Assembly (NCBI GenBank): GCA_017557635.1
Contig: JAFYYH010000021.1
Span: 1-64,000 of the forward strand
Source of the DNA: Bacteroidaceae bacterium
Lineage (GTDB): Bacteria; Bacteroidota; Bacteroidia; Bacteroidales; Bacteroidaceae
Direction of reading: 5' to 3'
Length of the DNA stretch: 64,000 nucleotides
The notes beneath the pieces are model-generated. The model did no database searches. It saw only the letters and a program-made list of their open reading frames with translations, and had not been told where the DNA came from. Positions 9,547-18,595 of this stretch are shown in pieces. Each line of letters begins with the position of its first letter. Positions within the stretch are counted from its first letter, which is position 1. Made by a program: the position numbers and the translations under genes.

Positions 9547-9960
9547 TTATTTGCGGTCGGGACGGCGTGTGGCAAGCACCACCTTGAACTGGTTCTCATT
9601 AGCTATGTTCAGGACCTTTACGATCTCCTTGTAGGGGACGGACTCATCGGCATAAAGGGCTACGTACATTTCGGGCTCCTTCTGCGAGCAGTCAATCAGG
9701 AAATCGGTCAGTTCCTCAAACACGATGGGCATCTCGTCATCATTGCCGAACGCGGTGTAGTAGTTCAGGTCGCGGTCTATGATGACGCGGGTCAGCGGTT
9801 TGGCCGATGTCTGCTGCGAACTCTGCGGCAGCAGCACCTTGATGGCGTTGGGGCTGACCATCGTGGATGTTATCATAAAGAATATCAGCAGCAGGAATAT
9901 GATGTCGGTCATTGACGACATACTGAACTGCGGCGATACCTTATTGCGTCTCTTCAGCAT
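9547..9960 (-). CDS. exbD: ExbD/TolR family biopolymer transporter
   Basis: 137 residues with one N-terminal membrane helix (MTDIIFLLLIFFMITSTMV). The D of SSMTDIIF is the conserved proton-carrying aspartate of ExbD/TolR. The rest is a periplasmic domain. It lies one base after exbB and 6 bases before the tonB-like gene. Many Bacteroidetes have two exbD copies in this operon; here only one is present. Confidence 0.9.
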   Translation of the reverse strand: MLKRRNKVSPQFSMSSMTDIIFLLLIFFMITSTMVSPNAIKVLLPQSSQQTSAKPLTRVIIDRDLNYYTAFGNDDEMPIVFEELTDFLIDCSQKEPEMYVALYADESVPYKEIVKVLNIANENQFKVVLATRRPDRK

Positions 9961-9961
9961 A

Positions 9962-10663
9962 TCACTTCTCCAGATTTACGGTGAAATCCTGAATGAAGGA
10001 CTCCATCTCGTTTGCAATACTGTCCACGCGGGCTACCAGGTAGTTGTAACCGAACAGCGCGATGATACCTACAATCAGACCGCCTACAGTGGTGATCATA
10101 GCCTCATAGATACCGCTTGACAGCAGTGATACGTCAATGTTGTTACCTGCATTTGACATCTCCCAGAAGGCACGAACCATACCGATAACCGTTCCAAGGA
10201 AACCGATCATGGGAGCGGCACTGGCGATGGTTGAAAGACCCTTCAGGCCCTTCTCCAGATTGGCAATCTCAACATTTGCGGCGTTCTCCATACCCAGCTG
10301 GATATCCTTGGTATCATGCTCAGAGAGGCCGATGCCCTTCTCGACGATACGGCTCAGCGGAGAATTGGTTGCCTGGCAGAATATCTGGGCCGACTTGATC
10401 TCACCGCTCTTCATGTAGTCGTTGATGCGGTCCATGAAGTGGGGATCCTTGATGGCAGCCTTGCGGTAAATGGCTATACGGTTAAAGAAGATGTAGAAGC
10501 ATACTATTGACAGCAACAGCAGGACCAGCATGATCCAGCCGCCCTTGAGGGCCATGTCAAAAAGATTCATCTTGTCTGTAGCCTCCTCGGCCAACTGTGC
10601 GGCAACCGGGCTCTGAGCCACGGTATCGCCCAATGTCTGTGCAAGTGTTGATTGTAGGAACAT
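9962..10663 (-). CDS. exbB: MotA/TolQ/ExbB proton channel protein
   Basis: About 233 residues from the ATG at 10663, which directly follows the pdxJ stop; the longer open frame upstream lies inside pdxJ. The first membrane helix is KGGWIMLVLLLLSIVCFYIFF; the signature ANLEKGLKGLSTIASAAPMIGFLGTVIGMVRAFWEMS carries the two helices that line the proton path, and the last is MITTVGGLIVGIIALFGYNYLV. It forms the inner-membrane pentamer around ExbD. The extended N-terminus (VAAQLAEEATDKMN) is usual in this phylum. Confidence 0.92.
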   Translation of the reverse strand: MFLQSTLAQTLGDTVAQSPVAAQLAEEATDKMNLFDMALKGGWIMLVLLLLSIVCFYIFFNRIAIYRKAAIKDPHFMDRINDYMKSGEIKSAQIFCQATNSPLSRIVEKGIGLSEHDTKDIQLGMENAANVEIANLEKGLKGLSTIASAAPMIGFLGTVIGMVRAFWEMSNAGNNIDVSLLSSGIYEAMITTVGGLIVGIIALFGYNYLVARVDSIANEMESFIQDFTVNLEK

Positions 10664-10664
10664 A

Positions 10665-11381
10665 TTATTTAATGCAATTTTTGTACTCACTGATTGTCTT
10701 TTCAAGTCCCAGGTAGAGTGCGTCGCAAACCAGCGCGTGGCCTATCGACACCTCGTCAATCCAGGGAATCTGCTCCTTGAGGTAACGAAGGTTGACCAGG
10801 CTCAGGTCATGCCCCGCATTCAGGCCCATGCCGCACTCACGAGCCTTCTTGGCAGCAACCACAAAAGGCTTCACGGCAAACTCCGGACCCATCTTTATGT
10901 AGTCCGATGCATACGGCTCGGTATAGAGCTCGACCCTATCGGCCCCGGCCTTGGCGGCCAGCTCGACCATACGGGGATCGGCATCGACAAATACCGATGC
11001 GCGGATGCTGTTACGCTTAAGTTCGCTTATTATGTCTACCAGGAAATCCTGATAGTTGAGAGTGTTCCAACCGTGGTTTGAGGTTATCTGCTCGGGTGAG
11101 TCGGGCACCAGAGTCACCTGTGCAGGCTTGATCTTGGTAACCATCTCCATAAACTCAGGAGCGGGATAACCCTCGATGTTGAATTCCGTGGTAAGTACTT
11201 TCTTAAGGTCATATACGTCCTGACGGCGTATGTGTCTTTCGTCAGGTCTGGGATGCACCGTGATTCCGTCGGCACCAAAACGCTCGCAGTCAAGAGCGGT
11301 CTTGACTACGTCCGGATTGTTGCCTCCGCGGGCATTACGCAGGGTGGCTATCTTATTGATATTTACACTTAATCTTGTCAT
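10665..11381 (-). CDS. pdxJ: Pyridoxine 5'-phosphate synthase
   Basis: About 238 residues. The enzyme condenses 1-deoxyxylulose 5-phosphate with 3-amino-2-oxopropyl phosphate in the DXP-dependent pathway to vitamin B6. The canonical N-terminus is [55 protein letters not shown] and [10 protein letters not shown] are family signatures. The start at 11381 is preceded by AGGGGAC, a good ribosome site, so the GTG four codons upstream is rejected. It leads the operon pdxJ-exbB-exbD-tonB-DJ1-recG and is divergent from nadK. Confidence 0.97.
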   Translation of the reverse strand: MTRLSVNINKIATLRNARGGNNPDVVKTALDCERFGADGITVHPRPDERHIRRQDVYDLKKVLTTEFNIEGYPAPEFMEMVTKIKPAQVTLVPDSPEQITSNHGWNTLNYQDFLVDIISELKRNSIRASVFVDADPRMVELAAKAGADRVELYTEPYASDYIKMGPEFAVKPFVVAAKKARECGMGLNAGHDLSLVNLRYLKEQIPWIDEVSIGHALVCDALYLGLEKTISEYKNCIK

Positions 11382-11407
11382 AAGTCCCCTCACTTGAATA
11401 AAAAAAC

Positions 11408-11423
11408 TATCTTTGCAAAGGTA
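11408..11423. promoter_or_regulatory. Overlapping divergent -7 boxes for nadK and pdxJ
   Basis: TATCTTTGCAAAGGTA is nearly a perfect palindrome. Its left half (11408-11415) is a plus-strand TAnnTTTG box for nadK and its right half (11416-11423) is the minus-strand box for pdxJ. The two promoters meet head to head, so simultaneous occupancy seems unlikely. No clear -33 TTTG was seen on either side. Confidence 0.5.
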
Positions 11424-11444
11424 ACGAATAATTCGATATAACGT

Positions 11445-12317
11445 ATGCGTTTCGCCATATTCGGAAATACGTCACGTGACAAGTTCTGCGGCCATGAGCA
11501 GCAGTTCTTTAACCTGCTCCGCTCACTCGGTGACGGCATATCTGTGGACCGCCCGTACTACGAGTTCCTGACCCGCACCATGGGTCTTGAAATCCCCTGC
11601 GACACCCTGTTTGACGGCAGTGACTTTACGGCCGATGCAGTCATCAGCGTAGGCGGCGACGGCACATTCCTGCGCACCGCAACCCGCGTAGCCGACAAGG
11701 GCATCCCGATGGTAGGTATCAACACCGGCCGTCTGGGCTTTTTGGCCGATATCACCACCGACCGCATTACCGACGCCATCACCCGCATACACAACGGCCA
11801 ATACACTCTTGAGGAGCGTAACCTGCTGCAGATAAACATGGAGGGTCTGCCCCAGGGCCACACCCCCTACGCCCTCAACGACATAGCCATCCTTAAGCAC
11901 GATATCTCATCAATGATACAGGTTGCCACCAGCGTTGGCGGCACGCAGATGATCACCTATCAGGCCGACGGTCTGGTAGTGGCCACACCCACCGGCTCCA
12001 CCGCCTATTCTCTGAGTGTAGGTGGTCCGATAATCGCTCCCGGCACCAACGTCATCTGCCTGACCCCCGTAGCACCGCACAGCCTCACCATGCGTCCGCT
12101 GGTTCTGCCCGCTAACGAGACCATCCGTCTGGACGTAACCAGCCGCAGCCACAGCTTCCTGGTATCAATCGACGGCAAAAGCTTCAGCTGTCCCGAACAC
12201 ACAGCCATCGAAATCAGCCGCGCCCCCTTCAAGATCAGCGTCATGAAACCCGCCAAAGGCGATTTCTTCGCCACCCTAAGGGAAAAGATGCTCTGGGGCA
12301 CCGATTCCCGAAAGTGA
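11445..12317 (+). CDS. nadK: NAD kinase
   Basis: 290 residues, usual length. It phosphorylates NAD to NADP with ATP. The diagnostic GGDG motif is at residues 70-73 ([14 protein letters not shown]), followed by [11 protein letters not shown] and the NAD-binding [22 protein letters not shown] block. The gene is divergent from pdxJ and shares the 63-base intergenic region. Its TGA stop is formed by the first bases of palindromic element E2. Confidence 0.97.
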   Translation: MRFAIFGNTSRDKFCGHEQQFFNLLRSLGDGISVDRPYYEFLTRTMGLEIPCDTLFDGSDFTADAVISVGGDGTFLRTATRVADKGIPMVGINTGRLGFLADITTDRITDAITRIHNGQYTLEERNLLQINMEGLPQGHTPYALNDIAILKHDISSMIQVATSVGGTQMITYQADGLVVATPTGSTAYSLSVGGPIIAPGTNVICLTPVAPHSLTMRPLVLPANETIRLDVTSRSHSFLVSIDGKSFSCPEHTAIEISRAPFKISVMKPAKGDFFATLREKMLWGTDSRK

Positions 12318-12429
12318 CATTGGGGACGGTTCTCTTTGGCACCAAAAAAAGATTCCATCTAGCACTTTTCGATGTTAGATGGAATTTTTAATTTTAGCTA
12401 TATGCCAAAGAGAACCGTCCCCAGTGTCA
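12315..12429. repeat. Palindromic element E2 (TGACA-GGGGACGGTTC family)
   Basis: 115 bases. The left arm begins TGACATTGGGGACGGTTC and continues TCTTTGGCA; the right arm is its reverse complement with TGACACTGGGGACGGTTC read on the minus strand. Between them ATTCCATCTA (12352-12361) pairs with TAGATGGAAT (12376-12385), flanked by A-runs and T-runs, which is a good bidirectional terminator. The left TGA is the nadK stop; the right end lies 5 bases past the argD stop. Other copies are at 18621, 23486 and 41285, and single arms or relatives at 1654, 20891 and 25147. Confidence 0.85.
12345..12391. terminator. Hairpin terminator inside element E2
   Basis: A 10-base stem (ATTCCATCTA with TAGATGGAAT) has seven A before it and a T-run after it, so it can end transcription from nadK and from argD. 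Confidence 0.65.
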
Positions 12430-12434
12430 CTTTG

Positions 12435-13562
12435 CTAGCCTTTGAGCACCTTGGAGTAGGACTCCAGGAAGTGATCTGCGTCTTGCTTGGTTATGCAGAG
12501 AGGGGGAAGTAGTCTAATTACATTTGTTCCGCTGACGCCGGTGAAGATGTGCTCTTCAAAGAGGAGGCGCTGACGGATTTCCTTGATGGGCTGGTCGAAC
12601 TCCATTCCTATCATGAGGCCGCGTCCGCGAACATCTTTGGGTCCGGGGATTGTCCGGAGTTGCTCAAGCAGGTAGGAACCTACGTTTGCGGCGTTCTCAA
12701 CCAGATGCTCGCTCTCGATGACGTCCATTACGGCGAGTGCTGCTGCGCAAGCCAGATGGTTGCCGCCGAATGTAGTACCAAGCTGGCCGATGACCGGCTG
12801 GAACATGGGGCTGATGAGCAGACCGGCACAGGGCAGACCGTTGGCGATACCCTTTGCTACGGTGATGAGGTCGGGCTTGATGCCGTTGTACTGGTGGGCA
12901 AAGAACTTGCCGCTGCGGCCGTAACCGCTCTGAATCTCATCCAGGATCATAACGGTGCCGTTGGCGGTGCAGGCCTCACGGAGTCCCTGCATGTACTCAT
13001 CGGTAGGAACCTGAATACCGCCTACACCCTGTATGCCCTCAATGATCAGGGCTGCGACATCACCCTTGGCCAGTTCAGCCTTAGCGGCCTCCAGGTCTCC
13101 CCACGGCAGGTAAGTTACGTGACCGCAGGCGTTGATGGGAGCAATGATCTTGGGGTTATCGGTAACCTCGACGGCAAGTGATGTGCGGCCGTGGAATGCT
13201 TTCTTGAGTGAGAGCACACGGCTGCGGCCGGTGTGGAACGATGCCAGCTTGAGGGCGTTCTCATTAGCCTCGGCACCGCTGTTGATCATGAACAGACTGT
13301 AATCTTCATATCCTGAGATATGACCCAGACGCTCAGCCACCTGCTCCTGCAAGCGGTTGATCACTGAGTTGGAATAAAAGCCCAATGTTGCAACCTGACG
13401 GCTGATTGCCTCAACATAATGCGGATGTGCATGACCGATGCTGATCACTGCATGACCGCCGTAAAGGTCCAGATACTCCTGACCTTTTTCATCCCACACT
13501 TTCTGGCCCTGTCCCTTGACGATGTTTACCGGGAACAGGCTATAGACTGGAAAAAGATTCAT
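12435..13562 (-). CDS. argD: Acetylornithine (or succinylornithine) aminotransferase
   Basis: About 375 residues from the ATG at 13562. It is a class-III PLP aminotransferase of arginine synthesis that swaps the amino group of glutamate for the aldehyde of the N-acylglutamate semialdehyde. The PLP lysine is K237 in LITVAKGIANG, the PLP-ring aspartate is D208 in ILDEIQSGYGRSGKFF, and NSGAEANENALKLA is the phosphate-site motif. Bacteroides species use N-succinyl intermediates, so the true substrate may be succinylated. It lies 10 bases after argC and ends the arginine operon just before element E2. Confidence 0.93.
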   Translation of the reverse strand: MNLFPVYSLFPVNIVKGQGQKVWDEKGQEYLDLYGGHAVISIGHAHPHYVEAISRQVATLGFYSNSVINRLQEQVAERLGHISGYEDYSLFMINSGAEANENALKLASFHTGRSRVLSLKKAFHGRTSLAVEVTDNPKIIAPINACGHVTYLPWGDLEAAKAELAKGDVAALIIEGIQGVGGIQVPTDEYMQGLREACTANGTVMILDEIQSGYGRSGKFFAHQYNGIKPDLITVAKGIANGLPCAGLLISPMFQPVIGQLGTTFGGNHLACAAALAVMDVIESEHLVENAANVGSYLLEQLRTIPGPKDVRGRGLMIGMEFDQPIKEIRQRLLFEEHIFTGVSGTNVIRLLPPLCITKQDADHFLESYSKVLKG

Positions 13563-13572
13563 CAATGGTAAA

Positions 13573-14541
13573 TTAGAATCCGGATGATTTCAAAATCAAA
13601 CCGGTGGTTTCTTTTAAATTGAAAAGCAAATTCATGTTATGCACTGCTGTGCCACTGGCGCCCTTGAGCAAATTATCTATGCAAGATACAACGAGCAGTT
13701 TGTCACCGTGCTTCTCCAGATGGATAAGGCACTTGTTGGTGTTAACCACCTGCTTCAGGTCTATCGGCTCCTCAACAACATGCACGAACGAATCGGCCTC
13801 ATAATACTCACGGTATATCTTGTAGAGCTCATCAATATCGACGGCGTTCTTGACAATTGCGGTAGCGAATATGCCGCGTGTAAAGTCACCGCGATAAGGG
13901 ATGAAGTTGATATCGGAGTTGAAGCTGCTCTGCAGGTGCTTGATGGACTGAATGATCTCAGGCAGATGCTGATGCGTGAAGGGCTTGTAGATGCTGATGT
14001 TGTTGTTACGCCAGCTGAAATGAGTTGTTGCACCGGGCTTTACACCTGCGCCTGTGCTGCCGGTGATGGCATTCACATAGATGTCATCATTGAGCATCAG
14101 GTTGCGGGCCAGGGGCAGCAAAGCAAGCTGTATGGCTGTGGCAAAGCAACCGGGATTGGCAACATACTGGCTCTTGCAGATTGCACGACGGTTCAGCTCG
14201 GGCAGTCCGTAGATGAACGGATTGTCCTCGGCCTCCAGACGGTAATCCATTGAGAGGTCTATCACCTTCAGGCCCTCGGGCAGGGTGTTGGCCTCCATGA
14301 ACTTGCGGGTATCGCCGTGAGCGGTGCAGAAGAACAGCACATCGATGGTATCAAGGGGCAGCTGGTCGGTGAAAACCATATCGGTCTCACCAATCAGTCC
14401 CTCGTGTACCGCACTCAGTTTGTTGCCGGCATTGCTCGTGCTGTTCACGAACACAATCTCGGCATCGGGATGACCCAGAAGTATGCGTATAAGTTCGCCG
14501 GCAGTGTAACCGGCACCTCCTATTATTCCTACTTTAATCAT
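13573..14541 (-). CDS. argC: N-acyl-gamma-glutamyl-phosphate reductase
   Basis: 322 residues, the short type of the family. It reduces N-acylglutamyl phosphate to the semialdehyde with NADPH. The dinucleotide site is [17 protein letters not shown] near the N-terminus, the catalytic cysteine is C132 in [11 protein letters not shown], and the late block [14 protein letters not shown] holds the active-site histidine region equivalent. The ATG overlaps the stop of the PspC gene as ATGA, so they are coupled. It belongs to the argR-GNAT-argG-pspC-argC-argD operon. Confidence 0.96.
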   Translation of the reverse strand: MIKVGIIGGAGYTAGELIRILLGHPDAEIVFVNSTSNAGNKLSAVHEGLIGETDMVFTDQLPLDTIDVLFFCTAHGDTRKFMEANTLPEGLKVIDLSMDYRLEAEDNPFIYGLPELNRRAICKSQYVANPGCFATAIQLALLPLARNLMLNDDIYVNAITGSTGAGVKPGATTHFSWRNNNISIYKPFTHQHLPEIIQSIKHLQSSFNSDINFIPYRGDFTRGIFATAIVKNAVDIDELYKIYREYYEADSFVHVVEEPIDLKQVVNTNKCLIHLEKHGDKLLVVSCIDNLLKGASGTAVHNMNLLFNLKETTGLILKSSGF

Positions 14542-14729
14542 TTCTGCTCAGGCATGATCAATGCGCAGATCAGATAAGCCAAAAGGCCACTACCCACACA
14601 GAGCAGCAAAACGAGGAAGATAATACGGATGATAGTTACATCAACATCAAAATACTCGGCAAAACCACCGCATACTCCGAAAATCTTCTTGTCGGTCTTT
14701 GACCTGTACAGTTTCTTAGCTTCTGACAT
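14538..14729 (-). CDS. Small PspC-domain membrane protein
   Basis: 63 residues: a short charged N-terminus ([26 protein letters not shown]) carrying the PspC signature [13 protein letters not shown], then one membrane helix pair-like stretch ([28 protein letters not shown]). PspC domains bind the inner membrane and in other phyla help control the phage-shock response. Here the gene lies between argG and argC, overlapping argC by 4 bases, which makes it part of the arginine operon. No link to arginine is known to me. The gap to argG is 49 bases. Confidence 0.85.
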   Translation of the reverse strand: MSEAKKLYRSKTDKKIFGVCGGFAEYFDVDVTIIRIIFLVLLLCVGSGLLAYLICALIMPEQK

Positions 14730-14778
14730 AATCTCTAATCTTTAAATTGTTAGTAAACAAGGGTAAATATAGTCATTT

Positions 14779-15981
14779 TTATCTTTCCTCATCCGGATGA
14801 ACGCTATAATAAGCGCGAAGCGGAGTCGAAGTGATCTTAATGAATCCCTTGGCATCGTCGGCAGTCCAGGCCTTTGCGCCCTCACCGTACTCACCCAGCT
14901 TGTTGTGTACCAGGTCATCGGGAGTGTCGCAACCTACGGTCTGGAAGCTGTAAGGACGAAGTTCCAGGGTTACGGTACCGTTCACGTTACGCTGTGAACT
15001 TGCCAGCATTGCCTCGATATCGGGCATTACGGGCTCCAGGTACTGTGACTCGTGAAGGAACATTCCGTACCAGTTGGCTACCTGATCCTTCCAGTACTGC
15101 TGCCACTTGGACAGAGTGTACTTCTCAAGGAAACGGTGTGCGCCGATGATAAGCATCGGGGCGGCAGCCTCAAAGCCCACGCGGCCCTTGATGCCGATGA
15201 TGGTGTCACCAACGTGACAGTCACGGCCGATGGCATATGCGGCACCTATCTTCTCAACCTCCTGGATGGCCTTGATGCGGTCATCGAACTTCTTGCCGTT
15301 TACGGCTACAAGCTCACCCTTCTCAAAGCCCAGGCTCAGGATCTCTGAACCCTCCTTGGTGGGGTGCTTCAGATAAGCGCTTTCGGGCAGACCCTGCTTG
15401 CTGTCCAGAATCTCACCGCCGCAGATCGATGTACCCCAGATACCCACGTTGTATGAGTACTTGAGTTTGGTGAAATCGGCGCTGAAACCGTTGGCGTTCA
15501 GATAATCAATCTCCTCCTTGCGGCTCAGGTTACGGTCGCGGGTAAGGGTGATGATCTCAACACCGGGAGCCTTTACCAGGAAGGTCATATCGAAACGGAT
15601 CTGGTCATTACCTGCACCGGTTGATCCGTGTGCTATGGCATCGGCTCCTATCTCGTTGGCATACTTGGCGATTGCCAGTGCCTGGAAGATTCTCTCTGAT
15701 GAGACGGATATGGGATAGCAATTGTTACGAAGAACATTGCCGTAAACCATATACTTGAGTGATTTTTCATAATACTCCTGAGTTACGTCAAGTGTTACGT
15801 ACTTGACAGCACCCAGCTTATAGGCGTTCTCCTCATTCTTCTTGAGCTGCTCAGGGCTGAAACCGCCGGTATTAGCGCATGCGGCATAAACCTCATAACC
15901 CATTTCCTTGGTCAGATACATCACGTTGTAGCTTGTATCCAGACCACCTGAAAAAGCAACTACTACTTTCTTCTTAGCCAT
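14779..15981 (-). CDS. argG: Argininosuccinate synthase
   Basis: 400 residues, standard length. It joins citrulline and aspartate with ATP to form argininosuccinate. The ATP motif is VVVAFSGGLDTSYNVMYL near the N-terminus, and HGSTGAGNDQIRFD and SSERIFQALAIAKYA are family signatures. The C-terminus VHPDEER ends before a 49-base gap to pspC. It lies 3 bases after the GNAT gene. The N-terminal MAKKKVVVAFSGG start is unambiguous. Confidence 0.97.
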   Translation of the reverse strand: MAKKKVVVAFSGGLDTSYNVMYLTKEMGYEVYAACANTGGFSPEQLKKNEENAYKLGAVKYVTLDVTQEYYEKSLKYMVYGNVLRNNCYPISVSSERIFQALAIAKYANEIGADAIAHGSTGAGNDQIRFDMTFLVKAPGVEIITLTRDRNLSRKEEIDYLNANGFSADFTKLKYSYNVGIWGTSICGGEILDSKQGLPESAYLKHPTKEGSEILSLGFEKGELVAVNGKKFDDRIKAIQEVEKIGAAYAIGRDCHVGDTIIGIKGRVGFEAAAPMLIIGAHRFLEKYTLSKWQQYWKDQVANWYGMFLHESQYLEPVMPDIEAMLASSQRNVNGTVTLELRPYSFQTVGCDTPDDLVHNKLGEYGEGAKAWTADDAKGFIKITSTPLRAYYSVHPDEER

Positions 15982-15984
15982 TTC

Positions 15985-16584
15985 TTATTTGTTGTTTTCT
16001 ATTTCCTTGATTCTTTTAAGCACATCGTCCGATATCTTAGCGGGCAGATACTCCTCGGGGTCATACAGCATTCCGGTACAGATGCAGTATCTGCGGCCAG
16101 TACGGTGCAGTATATCAACATTCACGCAACCCTCGCAACCCTTCCAGAAAGCTTCATCCTGGGTAAGGTCGGCAAACGTGACGGGCTTGTAACCCAGCTG
16201 GGTGTTCATGGCCATTACCGCAGCACCGCTTGTAAGCGAGAATATTTTGGCGTGCGGCCAGCGGATACGGGCCAGTGTGAATGTCATGTCCTTGATACGT
16301 TTGGCAAGACCGCGTCCACGGTAATCAGGGTGAACAATCAGACCTGACGTGGTTACGTATTTCTTGTCCTGCCAGGTCTCAATGTAACTGAAACCGGCGA
16401 ATGTGTCACCATCGAGCGCAATGACCGCCTTGGCCTCGCGCATCTTGTTGAGTAAATATTCGTGGGTACGCTTGGCGATACCTGTTCCACGCACTTTAGC
16501 AGCTTCAGATATGGTTTCCAGAATCGTATCCACGTATTTCTCGTGGGACTCATCGGCAACCACTACCTCAATATTGTCTTTCAT
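15985..16584 (-). CDS. GNAT acyltransferase of the arginine operon, candidate N-acylglutamate synthase
   Basis: 199 residues. The acyl-CoA site is VHPDYRGRGLAKRIKDM (the R/Q-x-x-G-x-G/A motif) around residues 85 to 105. A cysteine-rich tail (KGCEGC then RRYCICTGMLYDPEEYLP) is unusual for GNATs. The gene sits between argR and argG, 3 bases before argG. Since no argA or argJ lies in the window, I infer that this enzyme may supply the first acylated glutamate of the pathway, acetylated or succinylated. The fold call is firm; the reaction is an inference from context. Confidence 0.7.
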   Translation of the reverse strand: MKDNIEVVVADESHEKYVDTILETISEAAKVRGTGIAKRTHEYLLNKMREAKAVIALDGDTFAGFSYIETWQDKKYVTTSGLIVHPDYRGRGLAKRIKDMTFTLARIRWPHAKIFSLTSGAAVMAMNTQLGYKPVTFADLTQDEAFWKGCEGCVNVDILHRTGRRYCICTGMLYDPEEYLPAKISDDVLKRIKEIENNK

Positions 16585-16610
16585 TTTAGACAGTAAGTGT
16601 TTTTTGTTCT

Positions 16611-17093
16611 TTATAGTGATATTATGATCGGTTCGAGCAAACGCTTTATCTCCATGCGATTGGCACCCTCGGCCAGTACTATGAGCAGAGTGTCATCACC
16701 TGCAATGGTACCCAGCACACCGGGAAGGTTATGGTTGTCAACGTCATAGGCCAGACTGCTTGCATAACCGGGCTTGGTCTTGATGACTGCCATGTTACCG
16801 GAGAAGTTAAGTGATACAAAACCGTAACGGGGCTGGTTCAGAACTGATTCGTCCGATGCTCCGTTACCGCTCTTTTTCTGCAGTATTGCATGGTTGGGCA
16901 GTACATAGAGATAATCGCCGTAGGTATTGGCAACCTTTGAGATCTTCATCTTCTTGAGGTCGCGTGAGAGAGTGGCCTGGGTCACGGAGTAACCCTTGGA
17001 GTTCAGAACCTGAAGCAGCTGGTCCTGATTCTTGATGTCCTGCTCCGAAATTATGAGCCGGATTGCTTCCAAACGATTGTTCTTATTCTTCAT
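16611..17093 (-). CDS. argR: Arginine repressor
   Basis: About 160 residues from the ATG at 17093; the longer open frame starts in the promoter region. The N-terminal winged helix includes SEQDIKNQDQLLQVLNSKGYSVTQATLSRDLKKMKI, whose TQATLSRDL is the recognition-helix signature. The C-terminal oligomerisation and arginine site includes GTIAGDDTLLIVLAEG (the GTIAGDDT motif). It heads the operon it should control, in the order argR, GNAT, argG, pspC, argC, argD, and is likely autoregulated. Confidence 0.95.
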   Translation of the reverse strand: MKNKNNRLEAIRLIISEQDIKNQDQLLQVLNSKGYSVTQATLSRDLKKMKISKVANTYGDYLYVLPNHAILQKKSGNGASDESVLNQPRYGFVSLNFSGNMAVIKTKPGYASSLAYDVDNHNLPGVLGTIAGDDTLLIVLAEGANRMEIKRLLEPIIISL

Positions 17094-17120
17094 ATTGCAT
17101 AAATATTCTCGTTTCGGGTG

Positions 17121-17148
17121 CAAAATTAGTTATAAATGCAATTCAATA
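17121..17148 (-). promoter_or_regulatory. argR operon promoter with possible ARG box
   Basis: On the minus strand TAATTTTG (17121-17128) fits the -7 consensus. Immediately upstream, the plus-strand sequence TATAAATGCAATTCAATA (17131-17148) contains ATTCA and TAAAT halves that resemble an ArgR half-site pair, with a 3-base rather than 4-base spacer. Binding here would block the promoter. The box is a weak match. Confidence 0.4.
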
Positions 17149-17183
17149 TACAAAAAATCGGGAAATAATTATGCAAAAATCAT

Positions 17184-17221
17184 TAAAAAAATAAGGAGAC
17201 GACTGTCTGGGTCGCCTCCTT
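17184..17221 (-). terminator. Terminator of ino1
   Basis: On the minus strand AAGGAGGCGAC and GTCGTCTCCTT form an 11-base stem with one mismatch or wobble, a 7-base loop, and are followed by ATTTTTTTAA. It lies 24 bases after the ino1 stop and before the argR promoter. Confidence 0.8.
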
Positions 17222-17245
17222 ATACTGTATAATGTATATACCAAA

Positions 17246-18571
17246 TCAATCGAGTTCCTGATCGGCCTCATATCCGCCAAGCAGACGAATCTGGTTCTTG
17301 AGCATTGCAAACTGCTGGAACAGGTCGTGTACGGGGCGCTCATCGTCATAAGTCATAGGCTTCTTGACGTAGAATGAGAGCCACTCCTGAACGCCGCTCA
17401 TGCCGGCTCTGAGTGCCAGGTCGGTGAATATGAGCAGATCCAGGCAGATAGGTGCTGCAAGTATGGAGTCGCGGCACAGGAAATTGACCTTTATCTGCAT
17501 GGGATAGTTCATCCAGCCGAATATGTCGATGTTGTCCCAGCTCTCCTTGTTGTCCTTGCGGGGCGGATAGTAGTTGATCTTTACCTTATGATATATATCG
17601 GTGTAGAGCTCGGGATATTCATCCTGCTCCAGGATCCACTCTATTGATGATGCCTTGCTGATACGCTTGGTCTCAAAGTTGTCGGGATGTTCAATCACCT
17701 GACCGTCACGGTTACCCAGGATGTTGGTCGAGAACCAGCCCTCAACACCCAGCAGACGGGTGCGGAAGATGGGAGCCATAGCGCTCTTCATCATGGTCTG
17801 ACCGCTCTTGAAGTCCTTGCCTACGATGGGAAGGTTCTGCTTCCTGGAGAGCTCGAACATGGCGGGTATGTCGACGCACACATTGGGAGCACCCATAATG
17901 AACGGGCAGCCCTCCATCAGTGCGGCGTATGCATAAATCATGCTGGGAGACAGGTGTTCGCGGTCATCGGCCTTCATGGCGGCCTCGAATCCTGCAAGCG
18001 TGCCGTGAACCTGCTCGTTGCGCGGGGTATATTTCTCGGTGCTGGCAATCCAGAATACGATTACGCGGTCGCAGCAGTTCTCCTTCTTGAAGTTCTGGAT
18101 GTCGCGGCGCAGGTTCTGGGCATAGTTCCAGCGGGTATCGGTGGGCATTGCCCACAGCGGATCGGGAACACGGCCGAATGAGGGATCGATAAGATTCTTG
18201 GCGTACTCGGGATCAAAGCAGGCCTTCATGGGTTTGATGCGCTCCAACTCGTCACGAACGGGTTCGATGTCCTCTTTCTTGAGTACCTGGCAGTAAAGTG
18301 CGCTTTCGTATGCGTTATCGGTAAATACGTCCCATGCGCCGAACACTACATCGTTCAGATTGGTCAGCGGAACAATATCACCTACATGCTTATATTGTTT
18401 CTTCTCCCCGCGTCCCACACGCATCTTGCCTAACTGGGAGAATGAGCCAACGGGATTTGCCAGACCTTTGCGGGCCATCAGAGTACCGGTAATCAACGTT
18501 GTTGATACAGCACCCAATCCTACGCAAAGAACTCCAAGCTTACCGTTTGCCGGTTTTATGTCAATAGCCAT
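17246..18571 (-). CDS. myo-Inositol-1-phosphate synthase
   Basis: About 441 residues from the ATG at 18571 (MAIDIKPANGKLGVLCVGLGAVSTT). It isomerises glucose 6-phosphate to myo-inositol 3-phosphate (often called 1-phosphate) with NAD. The NAD-binding GVLCVGLGAVSTTLI and the family blocks MEGCPFIMGAPNVCVDIPA, VGKDFKSGQTMMKS and STNILGNRDGQ are present. In Bacteroides this enzyme feeds inositol phospholipid or sphingolipid synthesis, but there it sits beside a phosphatidyl-inositol-phosphate synthase; here it is alone, between argR and a BlaI gene. It has its own promoter and terminator. Confidence 0.92.
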   Translation of the reverse strand: MAIDIKPANGKLGVLCVGLGAVSTTLITGTLMARKGLANPVGSFSQLGKMRVGRGEKKQYKHVGDIVPLTNLNDVVFGAWDVFTDNAYESALYCQVLKKEDIEPVRDELERIKPMKACFDPEYAKNLIDPSFGRVPDPLWAMPTDTRWNYAQNLRRDIQNFKKENCCDRVIVFWIASTEKYTPRNEQVHGTLAGFEAAMKADDREHLSPSMIYAYAALMEGCPFIMGAPNVCVDIPAMFELSRKQNLPIVGKDFKSGQTMMKSAMAPIFRTRLLGVEGWFSTNILGNRDGQVIEHPDNFETKRISKASSIEWILEQDEYPELYTDIYHKVKINYYPPRKDNKESWDNIDIFGWMNYPMQIKVNFLCRDSILAAPICLDLLIFTDLALRAGMSGVQEWLSFYVKKPMTYDDERPVHDLFQQFAMLKNQIRLLGGYEADQELD

Positions 18572-18595
18572 TTTTACCTTGTTTTTAGTAAATGG

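Noticed and set aside
12005-12358. Minus-strand open frame across nadK with AKENRPQ at its start
   Set aside because: It is antisense to nadK and only picks up the repeat arm; no coding signal of its own.
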